Of a stretch of 64,000 nucleotides of DNA, positions 1 through 12,936 are shown piece by piece. A program made the position numbers and the translations under genes. Numbering within the stretch: position 1 is the first letter of the stretch; each line of letters starts with the position of its first letter. The stretch comes from Crotalaria pallida (Eukaryota; Streptophyta; Magnoliopsida; Fabales; Fabaceae): positions 123,387,001 to 123,451,000 of the forward strand of contig CM075655.1 of NCBI GenBank assembly GCA_037953625.1. The letters are read 5' to 3'. A model generated the notes under the pieces. The model was not told the origin of the DNA, made no database searches, and saw nothing but the letters and a program-made list of their open reading frames with translations.

Positions 1-168
1 AAAAAAAGCAACGTTATGTTTGGACTTCATAGTAGTTCATCATATGCTGATGCTAGCAAATTGCTTTTTTTGTTTCTTTTCTGCATTTAGTTTTTCGTTG
101 GTCTTTATAATTTGCTCCCATGATTGTGAGAAGTAACGTGTTTTTTTTTTTGGCTTTGAAATGTGCAG

Positions 169-233
169 ATGATGGAGAGGTTCATGCAGACGACTTCATC
201 AGGATGATGAATAGAACTCGTTACCATTACTAG
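169..233 (+). CDS. Centrin-like EF-hand protein, last coding exon (partial)
   Basis: The exon begins after an acceptor (atgtgcag, 161-168) and ends at TAG 231-233. Read with a split first codon it gives DGEVHADDFIRMMNRTRYHY and then the stop. This matches the end of plant centrins/caltractins, which close with the second half of EF-hand 4 (DGEV..DEF.RMM) and a short basic, aromatic tail. Centrins are calcium-binding proteins of the calmodulin superfamily; in plants they are linked to nucleotide-excision repair and the cytoskeleton (family knowledge). The rest of the gene lies left of the window, and bases 1-168 look like its last intron. The family call rests on 20 residues, so a calmodulin-like protein is a possible alternative. 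Confidence 0.6.
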
Positions 234-1340
234 CCATGTCTCCTTGTAGTAGTTGTCTTTTTTTGTTTGGCTGGAATATAGTGTAGGAAAAAATATCAAA
301 TGAAGCTGTGCTCTGTTATTTATGCAAATTGTATGAACTCGAATGCTATGGATTTGGTATTGCCCGTGCATAGTATATGTCTGCCAAATGTTCTGACTTG
401 TTTATTTCACATCTCTTATTATTTATTTACAGTATTTATGAAGAACAATAGTAAGGCTAGAAATAGGATATTTTGGTTTAACAGGACAAAAACCACTTAA
501 TTTCACCCTTCGGCGGTACCTTTAACCAACTGCACTTTTTAGGATATCAACTGGAGTACAATAAAAATATGGAATATTGCAACTCCATTTTGTCACATAC
601 AATTCGAAAAAATATATATGAAACCATGGAAGGATAGAACTGATCTAACTATTTCTTAAAAAAAAAAAAAAATTGAGTTCGAGAAATTAGGTATATAAAT
701 TAAAAATTAGAATTAATAATGAACCAAATCAGCGTAACTAATATACATAAATACTCCTGAAAGGGTTGATTAAAAGTTGCACCTTAATCCACTCAAGCAC
801 AGTTGAGTAGAAAAAAAAAATCATCTCGAAAATGATATGAGCGACTTAAAGTTGAAAATTTTATTTATCACGAATCAAAGACACCAATTATTGTCTTTAT
901 TAGAAACTCCACCAATAGCCATGGTAATGAAATTATTTAATATAAAATTGTCCTTTCTCAAAAATGATACTTTCCTTACAATAATGGAAAGAATACACGA
1001 TGACAACCTGCCTGGTTTTAAACCATCACAAGAAAACAACAAAAGTCGAACTAGGCTTGATTCATACAACATTTTCAAATGACATGGTGCATACCAGCAG
1101 CAAGCATGGCATGCTAAATCAATCCACTCATTAATAGGTTGGCACAGAAGAGCTGTCAATTACTTCTCAGCCTTCACAAGGAAGACAGGAACACATATCA
1201 ATCTATCTTAACACTAAACCTGCCCTACCCAAAATGTCGAAACTAATCAAAACTTCTTTATTTCTGCCACACCAGAAATTAATAATTTAGCCTTCCAACT
1301 TTTTCAAACCAAGCAGAGAATATTTCTTCACCATCATGAT
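234..1340. other. Convergent intergenic region / two 3' UTRs
   Basis: This AT-rich spacer holds the 3' UTR of the centrin-like gene (left) and that of the large minus-strand gene (right), which meet tail to tail. Small open frames here (300-500, 837-1082) have no recognisable content. I see no other gene or repeat. Confidence 0.6.
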
Positions 1341-4300
1341 TCATGACATTGTTGATGCCCCACCACCCATAGTCTGTTTAGCCACATAAATCTGTTTTAC
1401 CTTTGATTTATCTGCACCAAGAGATTGATTTCTTCCCTGGAATCCCATTCTACGATGGGATGAACTGTGTCTATGCGAAACATTACCTCCTCTCTGATTA
1501 GTATATCCTGAGGAATGGTCATACTGCTGATTAGATATACTATTTTGCTGTGAGGGTTGACTCTTAAAAGCAGAACTTGCATTCTGGTTATTACTATTGC
1601 TGCCACTGCCATTCTGAACATCAGCCTTTGCAGCATCTGATGGAATCTTGTTGACAACGCTTTGTGTTGATACCTTGGCAGCAGTGGAGTTTGAATGATC
1701 CACCAATCCAAGTTCATCTGGCAATTGGTTTACTTTTACATCAGATGCTGTAGGAAAATTCCTATCACCATCTGAGGTTGAAGTTTGAGGGCTGGTAAAC
1801 CTATTGAGATTTAACGGCTGGTCAACAGAAGGAACATGGATATACCGAGAAGTCTGCACTCCTTGCTGCAGTGATGGCATTGACAGAGGAATGGATGGAA
1901 CTGCTGAATTAGGAACATGTGGCCATCGAGCTTGTGCTGTCATCTCAGGAGACTGGCACAGACAAATTTACACACGTTAAATAAGTTACGAAGAAGCACA
2001 AAATTGATTAGTACTTAGTAGTTTGCCAGCTTTCATTATCTTTTAGCTCAAATAAACTATATAAATAACTATAACAATTATTGATTATTGATAATTCCTA
2101 ACAGGAACTACACCACAAAAATCATGTAAGTTTTGGGACGTCCTTACAACCCCACAACAAGTATCAAAACTTTACCTGGAAAGGAGAAACATCAAACATG
2201 GCCATAGGAGTAGGCATTGGCAGAAGTGGTGAACCAGGAGCAAGATGTTGAATAGGAGAAGGCACATTAGTTGGATTTCTCTGTGGAGATGGCATATTCA
2301 CACTAGCATCTCCTTCACATGCCCCCGCAGCAGAAGATGTGGGGTTGTGCTTCCAATCAGGTTGTTTTCCTGATGGGATATAGGTCGTACCCATGAAACT
2401 CAAACCCACTTGTCCAAATTGTCCAACAGGTGCAAAATGGTTATAAACAACCATGTGGTGCGGCCCCTGGACTCCTGGGATCCCTCCCGGGGGAGGTATA
2501 AAAGGCCCAGTAAAGCCCGTTGGAGGACCATAAAAGGAATCCATGCTAGGATGGCAGTGATGCCAGCTCCCAATTGGCCCCGAGACTGATGAAGCACTTT
2601 TTTGAGGCTGAGTTTGTGCAGCAGAAGCAGACTCATCATGTGGTCCAAAAGCAAAGACAGCAGGACCACTCATCATAGGATTCATTTCATAGAAAGGAAA
2701 ATGAGGAGGACCAGCAGGAAAATGCGAGATCATTTGGCTTGAAGAATTTTGCTGATTTTGCAAGGGTGGCCAGAAGGAAATTGGAGGAGTCTCAACAGAT
2801 AGATCTGCTGGAAGAGATACACTGAGCTCTTCGGATCTGGACTCAGTAACTGATTGCTTCCCAGTAGCTACACCTGCCACAGTAACTTGTATAAGTAAAT
2901 ACGTCGTCATTAAACCTTATTTGTCTAATCATATTAGCCTATTGCGCACAGAAAAGAAATAAAAACCCATCAGTGTAGAGAAAGATCACCTGATGCTATA
3001 CCATCAATGTCTGCAGCTACCAAACTTTTAGAATCTGAAGCTGGGACAGAGCAAGTACCCAATCCATTTCCTACAACCTCATCACAACTAATGGCAGCAG
3101 CAGCAACAGCAGAAGCAGCTGCTTCGGCTTCAGCTTCAGCTTCAAAATCTTCCAAATGGCCACGAGATTCATTGCCGTGTTTCTCTTTATCGAAGAAAAT
3201 ACTGGAATCGTTATCAGATAAATCTACATTGCGAGAAATTTGCATGTCTGATCTAGATGAATGAGGGGGCCCAATGCCATGAGACACAGAACGACTGCTG
3301 GAAGGAAGAACAGTTGGAGATGTCACTGCCCCTGAATACAAAAAGAAATATACTCCATTAGTAAATAAACTTAAAATCCAGAGATATTACAACAAGCCGC
3401 ACAAAAAAGGAATTCTCATTATCTATAATCGATTGTTTGTGATGTGATTGACTTAAATCATTCTGCATCAAACTAATTTGCTAACCGAATTGAATTTTCT
3501 CCCCAGCAAGCAAGGAATTAATTGGACTGGTTACAGAAGAGAATGTTTTTTCCTTGGTCAAAATGGATGATGAAGGCAGCCTGGGATCATTAGCCGCACC
3601 TTTCAGATCTCCAACAGAAGCCCGTGAATGAAACTGCTGAGGCTTCATAGCTTCATCAAGTTGGGTCTGCGTAAGAGCCATGACCTGCCATAAAATTTAG
3701 CTTTAGATTCTCAACAAAAGCATTGAGCAATGAAATATTTATGTAGGTTCTTTGAAAGCTCAAGTGTTAAATATTGAAAATTGACAGTGTCACTCTGATA
3801 CCTCCACAAACCACAAAAGAATAAAATAAAATAATAAAATAAATCAAAAACCTCGATATAGGAACTCAATCATCAAATTATATGATTAGTTCATCCAAAA
3901 AACAATTAAGCAAGAACAATTACAAAATGGATGAATTCGCTAACAACAAAAATATAGGATAGGAAAATGCAGATAGAATTTTCCAAGTATATCACTAAAT
4001 CTATGCAACAAAGGGAGACCAGACCACCTTATAGGAAGTCAACTTCTAATTGTGTTGAATCCAGATTTTTTAAGAAATAGAAACCAAATCACATAGAAGA
4101 AAATCAGAACAATATCAAAGACCTTTTCAGCAAAGCATGGTTGTCATGAAAAATATTTTTGGAGCAGGGGTTCAAACCTGTTGACTATGACTAATTCTTG
4201 TATTGCCCCAAGAGCCAAAAGACGTCTGTTCATTATCAACAGCCTTATTCTTGCTCTCAAATATCACACCAGGCCCAGTGCCATTTCCACCACCCAATAC

Positions 4301-7300
4301 TGCTGGGAGACTCGTCTTAAGTGATCTGAAGAATGAAAGATAAAATTGATATTTCTCGTAAAACATTGGCAGCATGAACTCTTCCAAAAAAAGAAAAAAA
4401 CAAAACAAAACAAGTACCTGCTTGTCTGTGATTTTAAATCAGAATGATCACCAATTTTCAAAGGAGGTGTGCCTATAGGAGCTAAGGGTTGGGACGACAG
4501 GCTTGAATCAAATCCAGATGACACATCAATCTTTGCCATGCCACGCCCCTCTGAAGCAACCAAATGACTGCGAGTGCCATTTGCCACTTCTCCAGTAGAT
4601 GTGGATCCTTTGCTATAATTGGTCGAGACCACAGCATTTTGTGAAATGGAACGTGATTTTTGTGGTATCTAGCATTAAAAAACAATATTAGAAGAGATGC
4701 TATACAAAATAAGGCTAAATGAATAGATAGAAACTGTAAGATTTAATTAAACCTTTGCACTCCGAGATTTGGCCTTGAACTCTCTCTCTCTCTGTTGTCG
4801 CCGATCATTTAGCATTTGCCTCTTCGACCTGACTTCTATAAAGTCATCTTCATCACTAGGAGCTTCAATTCCAGGTTGCTCATACACGCGAACAATTCCA
4901 CTTTGCAACGGAGCATCAACATCATCTTCAGAACCCAAAGTCCTTTTGAGATTATTCTGTCCAAAATGTGAGATGCTTTGGATCTTAGTTGATTCTTTGC
5001 CATCGACCTTGTCACTTATGCTTCCAGAAGCTATTTGCTGGGAGTTTTCTGCAGCAGATTCTATGGTGTGTTTGCCCGATTTATTGGCCAAAGTCTTCCT
5101 CGGACCAGTCCTTCCATGTAAGACTGTTCCCTTTCCACTGATATTTGACTTGTTATCTGATCCAAACTGATCAGACAAAGCCAAACTAGAAGACTGCCTC
5201 TTCTCTGCAGTTTCCCGAACTCGAAACTCAGTGTGCTGAATATTCCGTCGAGGCCTCCTAAAAAATCCTCTGGAATCAGAGTGGCTGATTGCAACAGGAT
5301 CTGATGGTCTTGAGCCTGGGGTTTTTACTGCAAAGACATATCGCTTACCTCTACCACCAGGTACAGGATATTGGGCCTTCGACTCCAAAAACTCCTTCTC
5401 TTTTGATACTGAATGGAGTGATGCACCTCTGGAAACAGGCTGGCCTTTTGATTCATTGGCAATTGATGAAGTATTCCCAACCAAATTTTGCCTCCCCTGT
5501 TTATCCGCTTGGAAACCTGTAGCAGTAGCAGTGCTAGTGCTATTATTACCATAACGGAGAACCCCTATTTGACCCTGCTTTAGTCCATTAATTTTTTCAG
5601 CATCCTCACTTGGCAGTGAACCTTGTGATAAATGCCTTAAAATACCCGGTTGGTTATCCACAGAATAAGGCCTGGTCTCATTTTTAGCAAACTGATCAGA
5701 AGTGCCAGGACCACCGTGAACTGACATTTGACCTCCAAGATTTTGATTAAAAGAGTACTCAGCTGTAATATTAGGCTGAACATATGGCATTGCTTGAGGA
5801 CCCAAGGGCATTATCCCCTGTGATGTAGGCGAAGTGTAGCTTAACTGACCAAATTGAAACAAAGGAGTCTGTGATGGATGCATGTGAGAGAAGGCTGCAC
5901 CAACCGGTGGATGCAGAGGCAGTGGCATCTGTATAGATCCAATCTGTATGGCTGGAAGTGGAGATGGAATCAAAGATGGACCAGAAAAAAGACCAAATTG
6001 AAGCTTCATGGGTTGCTCAGATTGACTTGGAACAGCTACATCAGACATGACATTTGGGCCCACAGATGAGTGAGGGGCAATAGCACCTGAAGTTGGTACA
6101 CAGGGATGAGTAGACAGACCACTGCTAGAAGCTTCCACATTCCCTAAACTCTCGGATGGATGAGCATTAATGGGCTGAATGAGCAAACCTTGAGTTGGCT
6201 CCTCTGAATCCTCGAACACGCTAGAAGAATTATTAAGATTCACCTGAGAAGAATCATCAACATGTTGAGGGGCTTTGCCATCATTGCATGCATTGTCATA
6301 AGATACATGTTCTTCATCTTTTGAAGTTCTTTCAAACTCTTCAACGGGCATCCCAACCTGCACACCCTCATCAAATCCCAATACAAGGTTATCCATCAAG
6401 TGGGGCAATCCTTTCTCCTCTATATGCATCTCCTCAAACTCTTGGTTGAGGTCAATATTATCATCCCCTTCATGCACTTCATCTTCTTGATAATCTTCAT
6501 CTTCATCGTACTCCTCCTGTTCCTGGAACTGCTCATTATTCTCAGTAGTCCATTCATCATCATCATCTGCAGTAGAAACAGCACATGAAGAACTAACTGC
6601 ATTCGTTCTGGCAGTAACCGCAACAGATTCGTTCTCTGGAGTCGAGAGGGTGCCATTTTTACCTTCTTCAGGAGAATCTCCACATCCATCTAAATCATCA
6701 TGAGAGAGATGTGCTGGAGAACCGGGGGGGTTTGAAACAGAGAGTGAGGATTGAGAATCACATCTATGAGTTGCCTCCACTACATGATCCTTGTTCTCAG
6801 TAGACTCTTGCGACACAGCCACTGCTTCAGGTGGACCACGAGTCCTGTTGTCATAACCACTTGGCATAGCAGATCCACCATATTGTATCTCATCTTCTAG
6901 GAAAACAGAAGAACCAGGGTACTCATTTGTGCTCCTGTATGTTTTGTGCACAGAAGCCAGTGTTGGAGGGGGGAAAACTCGTGGCTGCCTGACAGAATAC
7001 CGTGACCTCCCCTGGATGTAAGGGCCGTCTGACTCAGAATTAGGATAAGAGCGATCAGGATATGGAGGAAATGGATTGACACGTGAACGACTCCGAGACC
7101 AATCATCACTAAATCTTTCAACAAAATTTTCATGAAAGTCAGATTCAATCTCTGTATTTCTGCTAAAATGGTCTCCATCTCCAGATTGATTCCACCTATG
7201 CCCTTGTAAGTGAGCATATTCATCTAAATGAGAATCTGAAATCCCTCCCCTATTATAATTCCTTGAAGAAAGCAATCCAGCACCACCATAATAATCTTTC

Positions 7301-9615
7301 CTCATAAATGGCTTTCCAACAATTGATGAATCTCTACGAGGATTAAAGCTATTTCTGCTATTATCTTGTTCCTGTGGATAGGGTGTAGAACTGCTCCCAT
7401 TCTCAAAAGCATTTCTCCATGAATTTACTGGCTTTCCTCTATCCACATAGGTGGATGAAATATCTCTGGAAAAATGAGGCCTATTCACATTTGATGAATC
7501 AGAAGATGCCGAGGTTATTATTCTTTCAACCATTCTTTCACTATCATCCCAATCACCCACATCTGTAGCCCTGGATGCTTCAGCCTGCCTCCTAGCAATC
7601 TTTTGCTCCAATTCTAAAAGTTTTTGTTTAGCAGCTTGTTTTCTCCTCTCTTCTTCTAGGTCGATCCTTCGTTTCTCTTCTTCCTTTGCCAACCTCAGCT
7701 CTTCAGCCTTCCTCAAAGATTCAATTCGCTCTTGTTCTGCTCGCCAAGCTGCCTCTCTTGCTTCTTCTTCCAACCTTCTCTGCCTCTCTTCGTGTTCTCT
7801 AGCTTGCCTTAGTCTCTCCTCTTCTTCCCTACGAGCTAACTCCAATGCCCTTTCCTGCTCTTCAACCATCCGCTGCCGCTCCTGTTCTTGCATCCTCTGA
7901 ACTCTTTCAAGCTCAGCCTCAAACGACTCCCTAACAGGATCATGGAAATCAGTTTGCTTTAGCACATCCTTCTTCTTCTTGACCACCCCAACAAGACCAG
8001 CAGAAAGTATATCCCCATCATCAAAACCAGAAGCTCCAAAGTCTTTCGTAAATGGATCTGCCAAGAAAGACTTTTCGCTCTTTGGTAAAGGACGTTTTTC
8101 TCTTCCAAAATTAAGGAGAGGATCATTCACAGGAAGTCCTTTACCACCCAAGGAAAAAGAAGATCTTGACACCGAGCTCTGGACAGAATCAACTCTATTC
8201 CTGCCGTGTTGTTCATTACCAGCATATCGACCCCAAGCATTTCGCTCAGACCCTCGATTACCATAAGTTTCTGTTGTGTTATTCCAAGGATGTGGATGTT
8301 TCCCGCCCCGACCATACCCCATATCCCTCTTTCCATGATCATCATGAACAGCATTATCTCGAAAGTGAGATGGAACATATTTGCTATCCTTCCCTACTTC
8401 TGTATTCATGCTAGAAGGTTGTGCACCAAAACCGCTTCTTTCGTTTCCAGTATCTTGAACACCAAACCCATCCTTTTGAAAAGATGAATTTCTCCATGAA
8501 GTTCCTTCCCGCCCCTCTCTACTAGCTGTTCTGACATAAGGGTCCAGTTTAGAGACTTCACCGGAGGAAACTTTTCCGGTTTCATTGTCCCGCTGTCCCC
8601 GCTTGTCGAAATTATGAGCAGGCTTCTGTGGCAGAACACCAACCCTGGGCATATCAAAATCTCTATCCCAATAAGCCTCATTCCTTGAAAATCCTTGATC
8701 TCTGCTTCGGTCTGCAAAACCATGACCCGTATCACGCTCATCATCAGCCCAATCAGATCTTGGTTTCAACACAACCAGAGGAAGAGGACCAGGGAAATAC
8801 TCCTCTTGCTTCCTACCCTGCTGCTCACTCACTCGAGAACCACCACCTACACTAGAACGCCTTTCATAGCCATTCCCACTCAGTCCACTATCAACATCAA
8901 CAACAGAGCTCAACCGAGAAGACGAAGCGTCATCCTTCTGCTCACTGGAGAAACTGTCACTGACCAACTGTTTCTGCTTCTGATTCAAATCCTCCTTCGG
9001 CTTCTGAGGCGTAGCAGCCAATGAAGACAATGTGGCTGCCTTCAACGAAGGAAAGTCCTCCCCTCTCAACACAGCTGCCTTCTCAACAACAGGCTGAGAT
9101 TGAACCAAAGCAGGTGCGGTAACCGATCGAGCTGAAGGAGGCATATACACACTACTGCTCCCTCTGCCAAACCCATCAGCAGCAGAACCCAAACCGTGAT
9201 CAAACCCGTCCATCGCCAGCTCAGCAGAGTGTTCTTTCTCCGACAACGCAATCGAAGCCGGCTTGGTCCACCCCATTCCAGATGAGGCAGGTCTGGAACC
9301 ACCTCCAGAGCCACCCGCCGCACCGGCGGGACCTGAACCGGATCCTAATGAATCGAAGCGTTCATGTTCTTTGCGGAGAGAAGGGAGATTCAAGGGGGGT
9401 GGAACTGAAAGCTTCGTCCCAGAAGCCTTGTGTGAACTCCGAGGCCTCGACAGAACCACCATGCCTCCACCACCTCCACCTCCACCGCCGCCCCCGCCAC
9501 CCCCTCCATGGGCATTGGAACGGTTTCGATTGGATCCGTAAGAATTGGAATGCTGGAAGTATGATTTATTGAGATTAACGGACGCGAATTTGGTCCCTGA
9601 GGTGGGATTGGCCAT
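1341..9615 (-). CDS. Large disordered BAT2/PRRC2-like protein, about 2374 aa
   Basis: Seven coding exons on the minus strand join in phase: 9615-4753, 4668-4418, 4325-4178, 3684-3486, 3331-2990, 2885-2176 and 1952-1341 (stop TGA 1343-1341). Every intron is GT-AG. Exon 6 could also start at 2873, which is in frame. The start is the ATG at 9615 (MANPTSGTKF), because the open frame upstream of it has no ATG. Visible parts: poly-Gly at about residues 35-50; a motif GEDFPSLKA near residue 200; a highly charged Glu/Arg coiled coil at about 560-680; an Asp/Glu-rich stretch at about 1015-1055; Pro/Gly/Met-rich segments near the C-terminus; and a Ser/Arg basic tail. The architecture is that of plant BAT2-like proteins. 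I recall a close relative at Arabidopsis At3g50370, to be confirmed by search. Biochemical function is unknown; low complexity suggests an RNA- or protein-interaction scaffold (inference). Confidence 0.85.
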
Positions 9616-9777
9616 CACACGAAGTGCGATCGGTTTGGCAGATTTCAATTTTTTTTCCCAATCCAAATTGATTTGGCGGATCTCGATGCTGAATAATAAT
9701 AGCGAAAACCCTAATTAGTGCCTGATAATGAGAAACGAACACGAGAAATGGAGAGAGAGAGAGAGAGAGAACGTACC
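9616..9777 (-). other. 5' UTR with an 88-bp leader intron
   Basis: On the minus strand a donor (tcag|gtacgt, boundary 9777/9776) and an acceptor (attcag, ending at 9689) bracket a predicted 88-bp leader intron at 9776-9689. Exon 2 of the leader is 9688-9616, just before the ATG. The intron contains a perfect (GA)10 tract. Leader exon 1 runs upstream from 9777; its start is not visible. No transcript was available to confirm it. Confidence 0.55.
9751..9770. repeat. (GA)10 microsatellite
   Basis: This is a perfect dinucleotide run inside the leader intron of the large gene; it reads as a CT tract in the transcript. Further GA-rich stretches lie at about 9850-9890 in the leader/promoter. GA/CT tracts are common in plant core promoters and 5' UTRs. 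Confidence 0.9.
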
Positions 9778-10261
9778 TGATGATGAGTTGTGGATTGAGG
9801 AATGAATGGGGTTAGGGTTTGTGTTGAGCAGCTAACAGTTGAATGAGATGAGAGACAGAGAGAGTAGAATGGAAGAGAGAGAGAGAGAAAACGAAAAGGG
9901 GGAAAAGAAGAGTGGGGTGTAGGATAAGGGGGGTGAAGAGGCGTACGATAGAGTGGGGGCGGTTGTTAAGGAAGGACGGACAGCCCTCTGATCTAAACTA
10001 CTCCACTACTAATAGAGAGTATAGTGTAGAGAAGAGGACGAGACAGACACGATAATGTTTCAAGCAAACAAACCCCCCTGATGTCTTAAACTAGTTACTG
10101 CTCGTTCACTTAACCAAACCGTGAAAGATCAATGTTTTTCTTTTCTTTACTGTTCTCTTGTGCAAATTTCCATGCAGTTACAGCTGTGTTGGTGTTCATT
10201 TTGTTTCATGTGATCATGTTCAATCTTTATAGTATTTTTTTTTTAATTTCTTTAATTCATA
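9778..10261. promoter_or_regulatory. Leader exon 1 and promoter region of the large minus-strand gene
   Basis: This is the sequence upstream of the leader donor. It has GA-rich tracts (about 9850-9890) and a G-rich stretch (about 9895-9960) but no clear TATA box, consistent with a broadly expressed TATA-less gene. The transcription start cannot be fixed from sequence. Confidence 0.4.
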
Positions 10262-10734
10262 AAAGTTGGGGTGTATTGGTTTTAATTCCTACAAGTTTTT
10301 TTTTTTTTTAATTTTTATATTGACCAATTTGTAATTGTTTTGAAAACTTGGTTTTAGTCATTGTATTTAGAGAAAGTCTCTTAACTGCGGTTGATGTGGC
10401 TAACGAAATGCAACATCAGCATACACGAATTCAAGTATAAGATGACGTGGATGATTTAGGCACACAAGAGAAAAGGACTAAAGCTCAACCCAAATGTGTT
10501 TGTAAAATGTGCTTTGGCCCTTTCGCTTTAGCTGTTCTAGATCATTCTTGTCATCTTATCGATGCACGTGTGACATTATGCTAGTCACATCAGTCGTTAA
10601 TGAATTTTTCTTAATGACTTAAACTAAAACCAAATTTTCAAAACAATTAAAGATAAGTCAATGTCAACAAAAAAATTTCGAAGACCAAAACCAAAACACG
10701 CTCAACTTTCAGGGACTAAAGACATAAATAAGCC
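10262..10734. mobile_element. Mutator-like MITE, degenerate copy with long TIRs
   Basis: The right end reads ...acataaataagcc, and the inner arms share sequence with the intact element at 20433-20952: the tgacgtgg core, the 'aaaccaaattttcaaaacaatt' type arm, and the 'tttagtc' arm in the other orientation. The left terminus is eroded, so its start is approximate and no TSD can be read. Confidence 0.7.
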
Positions 10735-12485
10735 CATTTTTTAAATATTTTAATGATGTTCCCTACACCCTCCTTGACAAATCTTTTGGTTTTTTAAGTC
10801 TTAACACACGTAATAAAAAAGTGTTGATTATTATAGATTTTATATGTTTTTTTTATAAAATGTCTATATATAATCCTTATTGAAAATTATAATAATATTT
10901 AATTTTTATTAAAAAGTGTGTTCATTAATTAATGTATAATAGATAATGGTTTAGGAATAAAAGAGAGGATAAAAGTAGAATTAATAAGAAGTAATAAAAA
11001 TAATTGAATGAAAATTTAAAATAAAAAAAAATACTCATGTTTATGCATTGAAACTGCAAATGAACAAAAATTATTGAATAAAAAAACCTAAAAAATCAAA
11101 AAATTTACGCCCGAAGAAAGTAATAGTTTAAAGAAAATAAATATCTTTTGAGACTTAGAGTATTGAGTATTGACATTCATTCATTTTTAATCTAAACAAA
11201 ACCACAAATAGATTAAACAAAATTCTAAAATCAAACCAAATTATTATTTTTAATTAGTTTAATAGAATAATGTAAAGGTATTATGTAAAAAAAACTAATA
11301 TTAGGACTAACGATATAAGAGCAATAAATTTGCTTAGAAAAAAAAAGTAATAAATTTGAAAAGTCAATTTAAGATTAATAAAATTGAAAAATGAAAGATC
11401 AAAATGAAACAAATAATTGATTTAAAAGATCAAATAAATAGTTTTGCTAAAAAAAATTACGTGCTTGTTATCATCCACCATAGTACCGTTCATTATAAAT
11501 TAACTATAATTTCATGAAAGCAATTTGGCTTCAATATTTGAATTATCTAAGAAAAAGGAGTTATTTTTCTTTAATAAATTAGTTAGAGTAGAAAATAATA
11601 ATGGATAAACAAGGGTATACATTTTCTTTATATTTTTGGTTTGCATAATGATTCAGAAATTTTGTTATATTGATTTAAAAAATACTCTTATTTAACAATT
11701 TTGTTCGAGACTTGTTAAATAGTTGGGTCAAATTCATATTTTTATTTTAAAAAATGGTTCGGTAGAAGAGATTCTCACTTTGCTATTTAGTGAATTCTGG
11801 AAAAAAAAAAGTACAAAAATTTATCTAACAAACGTTTAAAAAAAAATCTAACAAATGGAAATGTTGTTTTTAATATTTGAACTTTTAAAATAACCAATGC
11901 TAAACTTTAAGGTTCATATTTCCGTCTCTTTCTAGAATGTTTGTACTTGTAATTTCACGTGCTATGAAATTTGTTTATTTTATTTTATTTTTTAAATAAT
12001 TTTACTGTCCACATCCAGGATGGTGACAAGTGATGGCAAGGTGGAAGCGAATATCCTACCGAAAAATGAAATGGGATTAAGTAAGCAAGAATGATTTTGA
12101 GATCCTATATCTGATGAGAATGAACTATAGCCAAACATAGTCCTTAATCCTAGTATAAAGCTTAGGCATCCATTATATCTGAACCTGCTTTTAAGATGAG
12201 TTTGGCACAGCTGCACATTAATGAGATGGTAATAATGGTATCAAAGTTAACACATTACTCAATAAGAATGATACCCATATCTCGTGTGATAAATTAACAT
12301 ACAGTTGTCTTCTCCTTGCTATTAGGAACCTGCTATGTGTGACCAAATATACTGATTTATAATTGTAACATTCAGTTATCATCCTCTCCTTGCTTTCTTA
12401 GATCGGGGCATGAGTCCAATTGATTGTATCATACAAGTTGTTTAGTCTTCCTCTAAGGATTTGAATACCCTTTGTGCTCCATTTT
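10735..12485. other. AT-rich intergenic DNA with decayed MITE sequence
   Basis: No gene is supported. About 10790-11055 resembles the interior of the element at 62698-63048 (shared segments around 'taatccttattgaaaatt' and 'cattaattaatgtata'), so it is probably a decayed copy. The remainder is A/T-rich without recognisable structure. Confidence 0.5.
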
Positions 12486-12497
12486 TTCATAATTTTG

Positions 12498-12594
12498 GGA
12501 AAGGGGAGAATTGAATAGTTGCCCAAGATTGAATTTAGATATTCATACTTTATGTGCTGCAGCTCTACCAGCTGAGCTATCCTGTCGAGTACTA
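12498..12594 (-). mobile_element. Short tRNA-derived SINE with 12-bp TSD
   Basis: On the minus strand the element contains a tRNA-like 5' segment, GGATAGCTCAGCTGGTAGAG (12582 downwards), with an intact D-arm and A box, followed about 30 bp later by a weak B-box-like segment. It is flanked by perfect direct repeats TTCATAATTTTG at 12486-12497 and 12595-12606, the mark of target-primed insertion. No long poly-A tail is present. It is not a functional tRNA gene, because no acceptor or anticodon stem can be formed. Confidence 0.75.
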
Positions 12595-12936
12595 TTCATA
12601 ATTTTGATTACTACTGTAAAATTTAAAAAAATATATATAAAAAAGAACTTGTCAGTCACCGGCAAAGAAGCACTGGTTTCTGTTTCCACCCGTTTCTATA
12701 GTTGGTAGTAGTATTTACCATGAGTTTGTGCATACACATAGTGACACAACTTATTGGTTCAGCTCGTATATCAGATAGTAAATTGTAGAAACTTTTTTGG
12801 TGGAGTGGATAACAACAACACAGTGTTTTATGTTTCCTTCCAACAATAGCCATTTGCAAAGCTATGGAGAGTTTGATATCGTTGAGCTGCTAAACTAATC
12901 ATTAATAATGCTAGGACAGTAGGATCTTTTTAGAAC

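Noticed and set aside
9263..9541. Plus-strand frame with a long poly-Pro run opposite the large gene
   Set aside because: It is the complement of the poly-Gly codons in exon 1 of the minus-strand gene; frame quality follows from that exon's composition.
12514..12582. Possible tRNA gene on the minus strand
   Set aside because: The D-arm is good but no anticodon stem, canonical T-arm or acceptor stem forms, and a 12-bp TSD shows it is a SINE insertion.
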